From Streptomyces sp. NL15-2K (GTDB lineage: Bacteria; Actinomycetota; Actinomycetes; Streptomycetales; Streptomycetaceae): 64,000 bases of DNA. The translations under genes and the position numbers were made by a program. The DNA lies in assembly GCF_030551255.1 (NCBI RefSeq), contig NZ_CP130630.1:1364001-1428000 (forward strand), written 5' to 3'. Positions 39,779 through 47,456 of this stretch are shown piece by piece. Every line of letters starts with the position of its first letter. The stretch's first letter is position 1. The notes below the pieces were generated by a model. That model was not told the origin of the DNA and ran no database searches. It was given only the letters and a program-made list of their open reading frames with translations.

Positions 39779-41152
39779 TCACGACGCCACGCGTGCGCTC
39801 CCTGAGTCGTCCGGGTGGGCGAGGCCGAGGTGGTCGCGCAGGGTCGGGCCCTCGTACTCCGTGCGGAACACGCCCTGTTCCTGGAGCAGCGGGACGACCG
39901 TGTCGGCGAAGGCGTCGAGGCCGCCGGGGGTGATGTGCGGGACGAGGATGAAGCCGTCGCTGGCGTCGGCCTGGACGAAGTCGTTGAGGGTCCGGGCGAT
40001 CGTCTCCGGCGAGCCGACGAAGTTCTGCCGGTTGCCGGTGTTGATGACCAGGTCGCGGATCGACCAGTTGTTGGCGGCCGCGAGTTCGCGCCATGCGCGG
40101 GCGGTGGCCAGCGGATCGCGGTACATGCGGACCTGGGCGCGGCCGCGGGCGATGTGGTGCTCGCCGACGTCGGGGTCGATGTCGGGAAGCGGGCCGTCGG
40201 GGTCGTACGCCGACAGGTCCCGGTTCCAGACGAATTCGAGGTGCTTGATGGCGGTGGCCCCGCTGACCTGCTGCCGGCGCACCTGCTTGGCCAGTTCCTC
40301 CGCCTCGGCGTCGGTGTCGCCGAGCACGAAGGTCGCGGCGGGCAGGATCTTGAGCTGGTCGTGGCCGCGGCCGTACTTGGCCAGGCGGTTCTTGACGTCG
40401 GTGTAGAAGGCCTGTCCCTCTTGAAGGGTGGCGTACCGGCTGAAGATCGCGTCGGCGTCGGAGGCGGCGAACTCGCGGCCCTCCTCGGAGTCGCCGGCCT
40501 GGAAGATCACCGGTCGGCCCTGCGGGGAGCGCGGCACGTTGAACTGGCCGTGGATGTCGAAGTGCTGCCCGGTGTGCACGAAGGCGCCGGCCTTCGCCTC
40601 GCGCAGGAAGGTGCCACTCGCCGGGTCGGCGACGATCTCGTCAACCTGCCAGGAGTCGAAGAGTTCGTTCGCGGTGGCCAGGAACTCCTTGGCGCGGGAG
40701 TAGCGCTCCTGCTGCGGCAGGAAGCCGCCGCGGCGGAAGTTCTCGCCGGTGAAGGCGTCCCAGGAGGTGACGACGTTCCAGGCGGAGCGGCCGCCGGAGA
40801 GGTGGTCCAGGCTCGCGAACTGGCGGGCGACCTCGTAGGGCTCGTTGAACGTGGAGTTGATGGTGCCGGTCAGGCCGAGGTGCTCGGTGACGGCGGCGAG
40901 CGCGGCCAGGACGGTGAAGGTGTCGGGGCGGCCGACGACGTCCAGGTCGTAGATCGTCCCGCCCTGTTCGCGCAGCCTGAGTCCCTCGGCCAGGAACAGG
41001 AAGTCGAACTTGGCGCGTTCGGCGGTGCGCGCGAAGTGGGCGAAGGAGCTGAACTCGATGTGGCTGCCCGCCTTGGGGTCGCTCCAGACGGTGGTGTTGT
41101 TGACGCCGGGGAAGTGGGCGGCCAGGTGGATCTGCTTCAGGGGCTTGGACAT
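39779..41152 (-). CDS. LLM-class flavin-dependent monooxygenase (NtaA/SnaA/DszA type)
   Basis: A 457-residue luciferase-like monooxygenase of the NtaA/SnaA/DszA/SoxA branch, which uses FMNH2 from a separate reductase to oxidise nitrilotriacetate, pristinamycin precursors, sulfones or sulfonates. Family features are MSKPLKQIHLAAHFPGVNNTTVWSDP, the ARTAERAKFDFLFLAEGL strand-helix, SSxNEPYEVARQFASLDHLSGGR-like STFNEPYEVARQF, VVTSWDAFTGENFRRGG and PVIFQAGDSEEGREFA. Full length. ATG at 41152 has GAAGGA upstream. It follows a second LLM gene by 21 bp and both lie behind a cysteine leader peptide, so organosulfur oxidation is the likely job. Confidence 0.9.
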   Translation of the reverse strand: MSKPLKQIHLAAHFPGVNNTTVWSDPKAGSHIEFSSFAHFARTAERAKFDFLFLAEGLRLREQGGTIYDLDVVGRPDTFTVLAALAAVTEHLGLTGTINSTFNEPYEVARQFASLDHLSGGRSAWNVVTSWDAFTGENFRRGGFLPQQERYSRAKEFLATANELFDSWQVDEIVADPASGTFLREAKAGAFVHTGQHFDIHGQFNVPRSPQGRPVIFQAGDSEEGREFAASDADAIFSRYATLQEGQAFYTDVKNRLAKYGRGHDQLKILPAATFVLGDTDAEAEELAKQVRRQQVSGATAIKHLEFVWNRDLSAYDPDGPLPDIDPDVGEHHIARGRAQVRMYRDPLATARAWRELAAANNWSIRDLVINTGNRQNFVGSPETIARTLNDFVQADASDGFILVPHITPGGLDAFADTVVPLLQEQGVFRTEYEGPTLRDHLGLAHPDDSGSARVAS

Positions 41153-41173
41153 CGGTCGGGGGATCCTTCCGGC

Positions 41174-42367
41174 TCAGGCAGTGGCAGCGGCGTAGCGGTT
41201 GGCGGGGCGGGCCAGGCCCAGCAGACCGCGCAGGGTGCCGGCCTCGTAGGCGCGGCGGAAGACGCCACGGCGCTGGAGTTCGGGGACCAGCCCCCGGGTG
41301 ATCGCCGGCAAGTCGTGGCCCAGGACGGCCGGGCGGAGCCGGAAGCCGGTGAGTCCGGCCGCCCGCAACTCTTCCAGCAGGTCGGCCAGTTGGGCGGGCG
41401 TGCCGGTGAAGACGCGGGCATCGCTGGTGTACGGCTCTCCCGCGAGGGTGTCGAGACGCTCCCGGCGGGCTGCCGCCGCGGCGGGGTCGTCGTCGAGGAA
41501 GACCACCAGGTCACCGAAGATGTGCAGGGACTCGCCGGCCCGGCCGGCCGCTTCCTGTTCGGCGCGGATCTCCGCGACGGTCGCGCGGGCCTGGCCGGCG
41601 TCGTGCGGGGTGACGTACCCGATGTCGGCCTGACGGGCCACCAGCCGGTACGGGACGCTCTGGTGGGCGAGGGCGGTGACGACCGGCTGGCCCTGCGGCG
41701 GGCGAGGGGTGATGGAGGGGCCCTTGACGCTGAAGTGCCTGCCCTGGAAGTCGATGTAGTGCAGCTTGTCGCGGTCGATGAAACGGCCGGTGGCCACGTC
41801 CCGGATCTCCGCGTCGTCCTCCCAGCTGTCCCACAGCCGGCGCACGACCTCCACGTAGTCGGCGGCCTCCTCGAAGAGGTCGGTCACCACGGGGCTCTCG
41901 TACCTGTCGATGCGCGCGATCGCGCGGCGGCCGAAGTGCGCGGCCTCGTTCGGGCGCGCGGTGATCTGCACTCGCAGGCCCGCCCGGCCGGTGCTGACGT
42001 AGTCCAGGGTGGCAATGGCCTTGGAGATATGGAACGGCTCCGTGTGAGTGACCACCGTGGTCGGGACCAGGCCTATATGCCGGGTCAGCGGGGCGATGCG
42101 GGCGGCGACGAGGACGGCGTCGAGGCGGCCGCGGACCTGGTCGGTGCGGCCGTCGAGGTCGAGGAAGTGGGAGGACTGCAGGCCGAGGCCGTCCTCGAAG
42201 GTCACGAAATCGAGCAGGCCGCGCTCGGCCTCGGCGACCAGATCGGCCCAGTAGCCGGCGGTGAACACCTCCCGGGGACGGGCAACCGCCTCGCGCCAGG
42301 AGGCCGGATGCCAGCCGGTGCCGTCCAGGGCGACGGCGAGGTGCAGCGCAGGGGATGAAGGGGACAC
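41174..42367 (-). CDS. LLM-class flavin-dependent monooxygenase, second gene
   Basis: A ~397-residue luciferase-like protein, distinct from its neighbour. ALHLAVALDGTGWHPASWR at the start, ERGLLDFVTFEDGLGLQ, the ARIAPLTRHIGLVPTTVVTHTEPFHISKAIATLDYVSTGRAGLRVQ core that binds FMN, and a TGTPAQLADLLEELRAAGLTGF C-terminus place it in the same broad family. GTG at 42367 follows AGGAAGG with nine bases between. It is the first structural gene after the CCCS leader peptide and attenuator hairpin, so expression should rise when cysteine is short. It probably acts with the next gene on an organosulfur compound; a flavin reductase is not in the window. Confidence 0.87.
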   Translation of the reverse strand: MSPSSPALHLAVALDGTGWHPASWREAVARPREVFTAGYWADLVAEAERGLLDFVTFEDGLGLQSSHFLDLDGRTDQVRGRLDAVLVAARIAPLTRHIGLVPTTVVTHTEPFHISKAIATLDYVSTGRAGLRVQITARPNEAAHFGRRAIARIDRYESPVVTDLFEEAADYVEVVRRLWDSWEDDAEIRDVATGRFIDRDKLHYIDFQGRHFSVKGPSITPRPPQGQPVVTALAHQSVPYRLVARQADIGYVTPHDAGQARATVAEIRAEQEAAGRAGESLHIFGDLVVFLDDDPAAAAARRERLDTLAGEPYTSDARVFTGTPAQLADLLEELRAAGLTGFRLRPAVLGHDLPAITRGLVPELQRRGVFRRAYEAGTLRGLLGLARPANRYAAATA

Positions 42368-42400
42368 GAAGGGATGCCTTCCTGAAAGTCCGTACGAGAA

Positions 42401-42418
42401 GCCCTCACACGGGAGGGC
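42401..42418 (-). promoter_or_regulatory. Attenuator hairpin before LLM genes
   Basis: GCCCTC (42401-42406) and GAGGGC (42413-42418) form a 6-bp stem between the leader peptide stop and the monooxygenase start. Its position suits a stem that alternates with ribosome stalling at the cysteine codons. Confidence 0.5.
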
Positions 42419-42437
42419 ACGGCGGCGGGCGAGGGGA

Positions 42438-42551
42438 TCAGGAACAGCAACAGAGCGCGCCGGCCACGCGCTGGAGGTCGATGTGCGGCCGGGAGTGCAG
42501 GCGGACGCGGCGGCGCGGGTTGAGGACACGGGGGTGTGACGTGCGGGGCAT
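42438..42551 (-). CDS. Cysteine-responsive leader peptide
   Basis: A 37-residue leader starting MPRTSHPRVLNPRRR, with the actinobacterial leader-peptide core SRPHIDLQRVAGALCCCS and then TGA. Three consecutive Cys codons directly before the stop are the attenuation signal: low charged tRNA-Cys stalls the ribosome and exposes downstream genes. Such peptides precede sulfur assimilation genes in Streptomyces and mycobacteria. ATG at 42551 has GGAGGTGGAGG just upstream. The peptide lies 70 bases before the first monooxygenase gene with a hairpin between, and after the GST-like gene, which is therefore upstream of the control point. Confidence 0.85.
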   Translation of the reverse strand: MPRTSHPRVLNPRRRVRLHSRPHIDLQRVAGALCCCS

Positions 42552-42671
42552 GTCCTCCACCTCCGTCCGGGGCACCGGGGTCGTCGTGCACATCTCGTGT
42601 CTCGTCGTCAGTCACAACGGCCCGGCCGTGCGGGATGTTCCAGGCCGTGTGATCTGTTCCGACGGAACCGA

Positions 42672-43541
42672 CTAGGCCCTCCGGCCGACGTGGCCCGCCC
42701 AGTCGAGGATCTGCACGGCGGCTCCGGCGGCCTCCAGCCCCTGGCAGTGGGCGTGATGCCGTCGGGCGATGCCGTCGAGGTCGAGGTGGGTGCCGAAGGC
42801 GGGGTGGGCGGCCAGGCGGCGGGCGTACGCCCACAGGACGGGGTGGCCGGCGATGCGGTGCACCGCTGCGGCGTCCAGGTGGTGGCGGTGCACCGTGTCG
42901 AGCCGCACCAGAGCGACCCACAACTCGATGTCGGCGGCGGTGGGTTGATCGCCGAGTACGTAGGCGTGGGGGGCCAGCCGGCGCTCCAGTCGGCCCAGCG
43001 CGTCGAACAGCGAACCGAGCGCCGCCGCCCGCTCCCCCGCGTCGCCGTCGGCCCGTCCGGCGTGCTGCGCGGCCGCCTCGATGCCCTGGGCACACAACCG
43101 CTCGACGGCTTCGATCTCGCCCTCCATGCCGCACGGGTGGAGCGCCGGCCGCCCGCCGCCGAAGTGCCGGGCCAGGTCGCGGATGATGTCCGGGGCGTGG
43201 GTGCTGACGATCCGCCCCGACCAGTCGTCGCTGAGCACCGGCGCCGCGGCCGCGCCGGTGTACCGGTGCGCGCTCGCGTCGTACAGCGGACGCAGCGCGG
43301 AATGACCGCCGTCCGGACAGTCGGGCACGGCGTCCAGGAACGTCACCGGACAGATGTCGTCGAGGCCGAGCAGGCCGTGGGCGACGGCGATACGGAGGCC
43401 GTCGGGACACGCGGTCGACAGATGGAGACGGTAGCGGCGCGGCACGGCGTAGTGCCCGCTGCGCGCGTCCCGGCCGAGGCGGCCCCGGAACGTGGGGGCG
43501 GGCTGCGCGGACGGGACGACGGCGAAGCGTGTGACGGACAT
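42672..43541 (-). CDS. GST-family protein, ECM4/YqjG (glutathionyl-hydroquinone reductase)-like
   Basis: A 289-residue protein with thioredoxin-fold N-terminus and all-helical GST C-terminus. It follows the ECM4/YqjG layout: RYRLHLSTACPDGLRIAVAHGLLGLDD, YDASAHRYTGAAAAPVLSDDWSGRIVSTHAPDIIRDLARHF, and YVLGDQPTAADIELWVALVRLDTVHRHH. The catalytic cysteine sits in CPDG instead of the CPWA typical of glutathionyl-hydroquinone reductases. As Streptomyces uses mycothiol rather than glutathione, the thiol cofactor may differ. ATG at 43541 follows CGGGGAG. It is upstream of the cysteine leader and monooxygenase pair in the same direction, so a role in sulfur or quinone detoxification is plausible. Confidence 0.8.
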   Translation of the reverse strand: MSVTRFAVVPSAQPAPTFRGRLGRDARSGHYAVPRRYRLHLSTACPDGLRIAVAHGLLGLDDICPVTFLDAVPDCPDGGHSALRPLYDASAHRYTGAAAAPVLSDDWSGRIVSTHAPDIIRDLARHFGGGRPALHPCGMEGEIEAVERLCAQGIEAAAQHAGRADGDAGERAAALGSLFDALGRLERRLAPHAYVLGDQPTAADIELWVALVRLDTVHRHHLDAAAVHRIAGHPVLWAYARRLAAHPAFGTHLDLDGIARRHHAHCQGLEAAGAAVQILDWAGHVGRRA

Positions 43542-43706
43542 AGGTCTCCCCGGGAGTAGGCGCGGGTTTTCCTATCGGATCACTAGGATTCCCCTCCGGA
43601 GTCTCGATCCACCTCTGAGTGACGTCAAGAGGGTGTCCACACCACGGAATCGCACCGGCACGCGACCGGCCCGCCATCACGTGGTCCGGCGGCAGCGCGG
43701 CAGCCG

Positions 43707-43722
43707 TAGTCTGACCGCCATG
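43707..43722 (+). promoter_or_regulatory. -10 element and leaderless start of pentapeptide/DinB gene
   Basis: TAGTCT (43707-43712) is seven bases before ATG 43720, with no Shine-Dalgarno sequence between, so the message is probably leaderless. No good -35 is visible. Confidence 0.5.
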
Positions 43723-44496
43723 AGCGACGGTGACTTTGCCGACCTGCGCGGCAGGGAGTTCGAGCGCGCGGACATGACGGGGGCGCGGTTCACCACGGTG
43801 AGCCTCAACGGGGCGACGCTGCGGGCATGTGAGCTCAACCAGGTCGTCATGCGCGGCGTCGAGATGGTCGACACCCGCATCGACGGCGAGATCCAGGGCC
43901 TCGTCGTCAACGGGGTCGACATCGCCCCGCTGGTGGAGGCCGAGCTGGATCGCCGGCACCCTGACCGTCCCAAGTTCCGGCCGACCACGCCGGAGGGGTT
44001 CCGGGAGGCCTGGGACCTCAACGAGCGGCTGTGGGCGGCGACCCTCGCACGGGCGCGCCGGCTGCCCCCGCAGACGCTGCACGAATCGGTCGACGGCGAG
44101 TGGTCGTTCATCCAGACCCTGCGCCACCTCGCGTTCGCCACCGAGTCGTGGGTCGGCCGCTGCGTCCTGGGCGATCCCCGCCCGTGGCACCCGTTGTCCC
44201 TGCCCTGGGACCAGATGAGCCCTCGGCCGGGAGTGCCGCACGACCGGAACGCGCGCCCGTCGCTCGACGAGGCGCTCGCCCTGCGGCGGGAGGCGATGGC
44301 GATGATGCGGCGGGTGGTCGACGACCTGACCGAAGAGCAGCTCGACAGCCGGACCGAGCCGCTCGTGGGTCCCGGCTGGCCGGACGAGGGCGACACCTTC
44401 CCCGTCCACAAATGCCTGCTGATCGTCCTCAACGAGGAGTGGTGGCACCGCATGTACGCCGAACGTGATCTGGCCGCCCTCGAGGAACGGGACTGA
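43720..44496 (+). CDS. Pentapeptide-repeat / DinB-like fusion protein
   Basis: A 258-residue cytosolic protein. The first ~70 residues show about ten pentapeptide-type steps (DFADLRGREFERADMTGARF, LNGATLRACELNQVVMRGVEM) that form a right-handed beta-helix. The rest (WDLNERLWAATLARARRLP to FPVHKCLLIVLNEEWWHRMYAERDL) is a four-helix DinB_2/YfiT-like domain, with histidines in LRHLAF and EEWWHR placed as in metal-dependent members. DinB-like enzymes handle thiols such as mycothiol or bacillithiol; the repeat domain may mediate binding. ATG 43720, probably leaderless. Five bases separate it from the DUF1905 gene. Confidence 0.8.
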   Translation: MSDGDFADLRGREFERADMTGARFTTVSLNGATLRACELNQVVMRGVEMVDTRIDGEIQGLVVNGVDIAPLVEAELDRRHPDRPKFRPTTPEGFREAWDLNERLWAATLARARRLPPQTLHESVDGEWSFIQTLRHLAFATESWVGRCVLGDPRPWHPLSLPWDQMSPRPGVPHDRNARPSLDEALALRREAMAMMRRVVDDLTEEQLDSRTEPLVGPGWPDEGDTFPVHKCLLIVLNEEWWHRMYAERDLAALEERD

Positions 44497-44500
44497 CCCC

Positions 44501-44788
44501 ATGCGACTCGCCTTCAGCGGCCGGGTGATCGAATGGCGTGGGCCGGCGCCGTACTACTTCGTCCCCGTGCCGGAGCAGGAGTCCGCCGACATCCACGAGG
44601 TGGCGGCGATGGCCACGTACGGCTGGGGCGTGATCCCGGTCGAGGTCCGGATAGGCGAGGTCGCCTTCGAGACGTCGCTCTTCCCCAAGGACGGCGGCTA
44701 CCTGCTGCCGCTCAAGAACGCTGTGCGCAAGCCGCAGGGTCTCTCGGAAGGTGACGACGTGACCGTGGAGATGACCATCCGCCTCTAG
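44501..44788 (+). CDS. DUF1905 domain protein
   Basis: A 95-residue protein of the DUF1905 family: AFSGRVIEWRGPAPYYFVPVPEQES, then YGWGVIPVEVRIGEVAFETSLFPKDGGYLLPLKNAVRK and a final VTVEMTIRL strand. It forms a small beta-barrel of unknown function. In Streptomyces such proteins are often next to DinB-like or YdeI-like genes, as here. ATG at 44501, four bases after the stop of the pentapeptide/DinB gene, with GGAACGGGA upstream; the two are co-transcribed. The following 143 bp to the membrane protein hold nothing I can name. Confidence 0.88.
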   Translation: MRLAFSGRVIEWRGPAPYYFVPVPEQESADIHEVAAMATYGWGVIPVEVRIGEVAFETSLFPKDGGYLLPLKNAVRKPQGLSEGDDVTVEMTIRL

Positions 44789-44931
44789 TGACGGGGCACT
44801 GGCTCCTGCGCGGGCAGGACCAGCCGTGGGAGGGCTCGGCCGTCGTGTCACCCGGATCGTCGGCGGAGCCGGACGTAGCTTGGTCTGCGGCGTAGGCGGA
44901 TACACACGACGGCGAACCCCATGGTGGCGTG

Positions 44932-45306
44932 ATGTGTTGGAGTGCGACGGCCGACCTGGTGGCGGGCACCGCTGTCGCGGGCGTGGGGGTGGCGTGCGTG
45001 GCGCGGGTGCGCTGGAGCCGGGATCTGCCGCTCGCCGCGCTGCCGCTGCTGCTCGGTGCCCATCAGATCGTCGAGTCGGCCGTCTGGGAATCGGGTGGGG
45101 GCAGAGGACCTGCCACCACCCTCTGGGCCGTCATCGCACTGCCACTACTCGCCGTGGGGGCGTTGATCTGCTGGGCTCTGTGGCGGCTGGAGTTCGTCTC
45201 GACCTGGTGCGCGTTCGCGGCCATCTGCTCGGTGGTGCTGTTCCGGTGGGTCCGCGCGCGGCCGCCCTCCGAGACGACGGTGCGCGACCCGGCCGCGCGG
45301 CACTGA
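44932..45306 (+). CDS. Small membrane protein of unknown function
   Basis: A 124-residue protein starting MCWSATADLVAGTAVAGVGVACVARV. It has about three to four hydrophobic helices (residues 5-25, 33-50, 65-85 and 87-103) and a short charged tail. The Met-Cys-Trp-Ser-Ala-Thr-Ala-Asp start recurs in a family of Streptomyces integral membrane proteins without known role (possibly DUF6629; from memory). ATG at 44932 follows GGTGG; a GTG directly in front is the alternative start. It stands alone before the TetR gene. Confidence 0.72.
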   Translation: MCWSATADLVAGTAVAGVGVACVARVRWSRDLPLAALPLLLGAHQIVESAVWESGGGRGPATTLWAVIALPLLAVGALICWALWRLEFVSTWCAFAAICSVVLFRWVRARPPSETTVRDPAARH

Positions 45307-45343
45307 GCGCTTCACGAGGGCTTCACGAGCGCTGTCGAATCAT

Positions 45344-45398
45344 CGATAACAGATTTCCGTTGGCATCGATACGCTCTCGTGTTATCGTCGGTTACATG
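45344..45398 (+). promoter_or_regulatory. Promoter/operator of TetR gene, leaderless
   Basis: TTGGCA (45360-45365), a 17-base spacer and TATCGT (45383-45388) form a good promoter. ATG 45396 is seven bases after the -10, so the message is probably leaderless. CGATAACA (45344-45351) and TGTTATCG (45380-45387) are a perfect dyad framing the promoter, and CATCGATA occurs twice; this suits autorepression by the TetR protein. Confidence 0.7.
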
Positions 45399-46094
45399 GA
45401 AACCAGATCACTGATAATCGAAGCGACGGCCGGGCTGCTGGCCCAGTCACCGAGCGGCGACGTGTCCACGCGCGCCGTGTGCGAGGCGGCCGGCGTACAG
45501 CAGCCCGTGCTGTATCGGTTGTTCGGCGACAAGGACGGCCTGCTCGCGGCGACGGTCGACCACGTCTGGGACCAGTACTTGGCAGGCAAGCGGGCCGCCG
45601 AAAAGTCCGAGGATCCGCTACAGGACCTGCGGGCGGGCTGGGACAGCCACACGGCGTTCGCGCTGGCTCACCCCAACGCCTACAAGTTGATGTTCGCCCC
45701 GGCGCTGCGCTCCGTGCCCGAGGCGGCGGAGGAAGCGCTGCGCATCCTCCGCGAGGTCCTCGAGCGTCTCGCCGCGCAGGGTCGTCTCCGGGTGACGCCG
45801 GAGGTGGCCGCGAACATGGTCATGACGGCGAACACCGGCGTCGCGCTCGCGCTGGTCACCCGTCCGACGCTGTATCCGGACCCGGGCCTGTCCGTCCTGG
45901 TGCGCGACGCGATCCACCAGGCCATCCTGCTCGAGCCCCGTGCGGGCACGACAGCGGGCGACGTGCGGGCGGCTGCCGCCGCCACCTTGCTCTCTTCCCT
46001 GGACGAGCTCACCCCGCAGCCCTTCACATCCGCCGAGTCGGCTCTGCTCGGGCAGTGGCTGGCGCAGATCCCGGCGTCCGGATCGTCCGCCTGA
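45396..46094 (+). CDS. TetR/AcrR-family transcriptional regulator
   Basis: A 232-residue regulator with an N-terminal TetR helix-turn-helix (RSLIIEATAGLLAQSPSGDVSTRAVCEAAGVQQPVLYRLFGDKDGLLAATV, residues ~4-55) and a helical ligand-binding domain. The ligand is unknown. The gene is preceded by a well-formed promoter framed by an 8-bp dyad, probably its own operator. The SDR oxidoreductase gene follows 88 bp downstream in the same direction and is the probable target or partner. ATG at 45396 has no ribosome site and is placed for leaderless translation. Confidence 0.9.
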   Translation: METRSLIIEATAGLLAQSPSGDVSTRAVCEAAGVQQPVLYRLFGDKDGLLAATVDHVWDQYLAGKRAAEKSEDPLQDLRAGWDSHTAFALAHPNAYKLMFAPALRSVPEAAEEALRILREVLERLAAQGRLRVTPEVAANMVMTANTGVALALVTRPTLYPDPGLSVLVRDAIHQAILLEPRAGTTAGDVRAAAAATLLSSLDELTPQPFTSAESALLGQWLAQIPASGSSA

Positions 46095-46182
46095 AGATCT
46101 CTCACTTCAACGGGCCCGGCAACCGGCCCCCCTCATCCGACTCACCATCTCGCCCACCATCTGACTGACCGAAGGAATCATC

Positions 46183-46920
46183 ATGACGAACAACACCACG
46201 CGCGTCGCCCTGGTCACCGGCGGCTCCGGCGGCATAGGCCGGGCGGTTGTCGAGCGGCTGGCGAAGGACGGCATCGCCGTCGGCGTGCACTACGCCGGCA
46301 ACAAGGCCAGGGCCGAGGAGACGGTCGCCGCGGTCACCGCGGCCGGCGGCAGGGCCATCGCGGTGGGCGGCGACATCGCCGACGAGAGCGCGATGTCGGC
46401 CGCGTTCGACGCGGTGGAGCGTGAGTTCGGCGGCATCGATGTGGTCGTCAACACGGCGGGCATCATGCTCCTGTCCCCCATCGCGACGTTGAACCTGGAC
46501 GACCTGGACCGGATGTACCGCACCAATGTCCGCGGCGCCTTCGTGGTCTCCCAGCAGGCGGCGCGGCGGGTGCGCGGCGGCGGCGCGATCATCCACTTCT
46601 CGACCTCGGTCACCCGCCTGCAGTTCCCGACCTACGGCGGTTACACGGCCGGCAAGGCCGCGGTCGAGGTGATGACGCCGGTGCTCGCCCGTGAACTGCG
46701 CGGCAAGGACATCACCGTCAACGCCGTGGCCCCCGGCCCCACCGCCACGCCCCTGTTCCTGGAGGGCAAGGACCAGGCCACGATCGACCACTTGTCCCAG
46801 GCCGCACCGCTCGAGCGCCTCGGCACCCCCGAGGACATCGCCGAGGCGGTCGCCTTCCTCGCCGGCCCGGCCCGCTGGATCAACGGCCAGATCCTCTTCG
46901 CCAACGGCGGCCTTGCCTGA
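46183..46920 (+). CDS. SDR-family NAD(P)-dependent oxidoreductase
   Basis: A 245-residue classical short-chain dehydrogenase: VTGGSGGIGRAVVERLA cofactor loop, NTAGIM, catalytic Ser in HFSTSVT, YGGYTAGKAA with the Tyr-x3-Lys pair (YTAGK), and VAPGPTATPLF. The HYAGNKARA region lacks an Asp at the end of beta-2, favouring NADP. Family members reduce ketones or oxidise alcohols; substrate unknown. ATG at 46183 follows GAAGGA. It lies behind the TetR gene and is convergent with a wHTH regulator. Confidence 0.92.
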   Translation: MTNNTTRVALVTGGSGGIGRAVVERLAKDGIAVGVHYAGNKARAEETVAAVTAAGGRAIAVGGDIADESAMSAAFDAVEREFGGIDVVVNTAGIMLLSPIATLNLDDLDRMYRTNVRGAFVVSQQAARRVRGGGAIIHFSTSVTRLQFPTYGGYTAGKAAVEVMTPVLARELRGKDITVNAVAPGPTATPLFLEGKDQATIDHLSQAAPLERLGTPEDIAEAVAFLAGPARWINGQILFANGGLA

Positions 46921-46975
46921 CGCTCTCACCGGCCCGCGCCGCGCTTCGGGACGCCCTCGATGATCGGGAAGCGCC

Positions 46976-47326
46976 CTAGCCGGGCCGGTTCCCGTCGGCA
47001 CCGACGCGACTGTGAGCCGTGCGATCCGCCTCGTCCTGCACCAGCAGGGAGAGCAGGGAGGCCACGCTGAGGCCGGCTTCGGCGGGGTGGCGCAGGACCT
47101 TGCCGGGCTCGATCCGGTAGGTGTTGCCGCGGCCCTCCCTGGTGTGTGACAGGTAGCCGGCCTGCTCCAGGTCGGAAATGATCTTCTGGACGGCACGCTC
47201 CGTGAGCCGGCAATGCGCGGCGATGTCCCGGATGCGCGCGTTCGGATCGTCGGCGATGACGGCCAGCACGCGCGCGTGGTTGGTAATGAACGTCCAGCCA
47301 GTGTGCGGCTCAGGCACTACACCCAT
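46976..47326 (-). CDS. Winged-helix (MarR/ArsR-like) transcriptional regulator
   Basis: A 116-residue DNA-binding protein: ITNHARVLAVIADDPNARIRDIAAHCRLTERAVQKIISDLEQAGYLSHTREGRGNTYRI is a complete winged helix, residues ~14-72. A short C-terminal helix (LSVASLLSLLVQDEAD) probably dimerises. No metal site or effector domain is evident. The promoter has TATGAT (47338-47333) six bases before ATG 47326 and TTGGTC 18 bases upstream, so the gene is leaderless. It faces away from the STAS-ANTAR gene over ~130 bp, which may be a target. Confidence 0.85.
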   Translation of the reverse strand: MGVVPEPHTGWTFITNHARVLAVIADDPNARIRDIAAHCRLTERAVQKIISDLEQAGYLSHTREGRGNTYRIEPGKVLRHPAEAGLSVASLLSLLVQDEADRTAHSRVGADGNRPG

Positions 47327-47456
47327 GCGCGCATCATACGCTTAGGATTTCACGCAGACCAATACCGGAAATTCTTTTCGTGTATCTGTTGACGTGTCGC
47401 TTGTGTTGGCGTGAGTTTGGGAGAGGCAAGTGGACGAGATGTCGTGGGAGGGCGTC

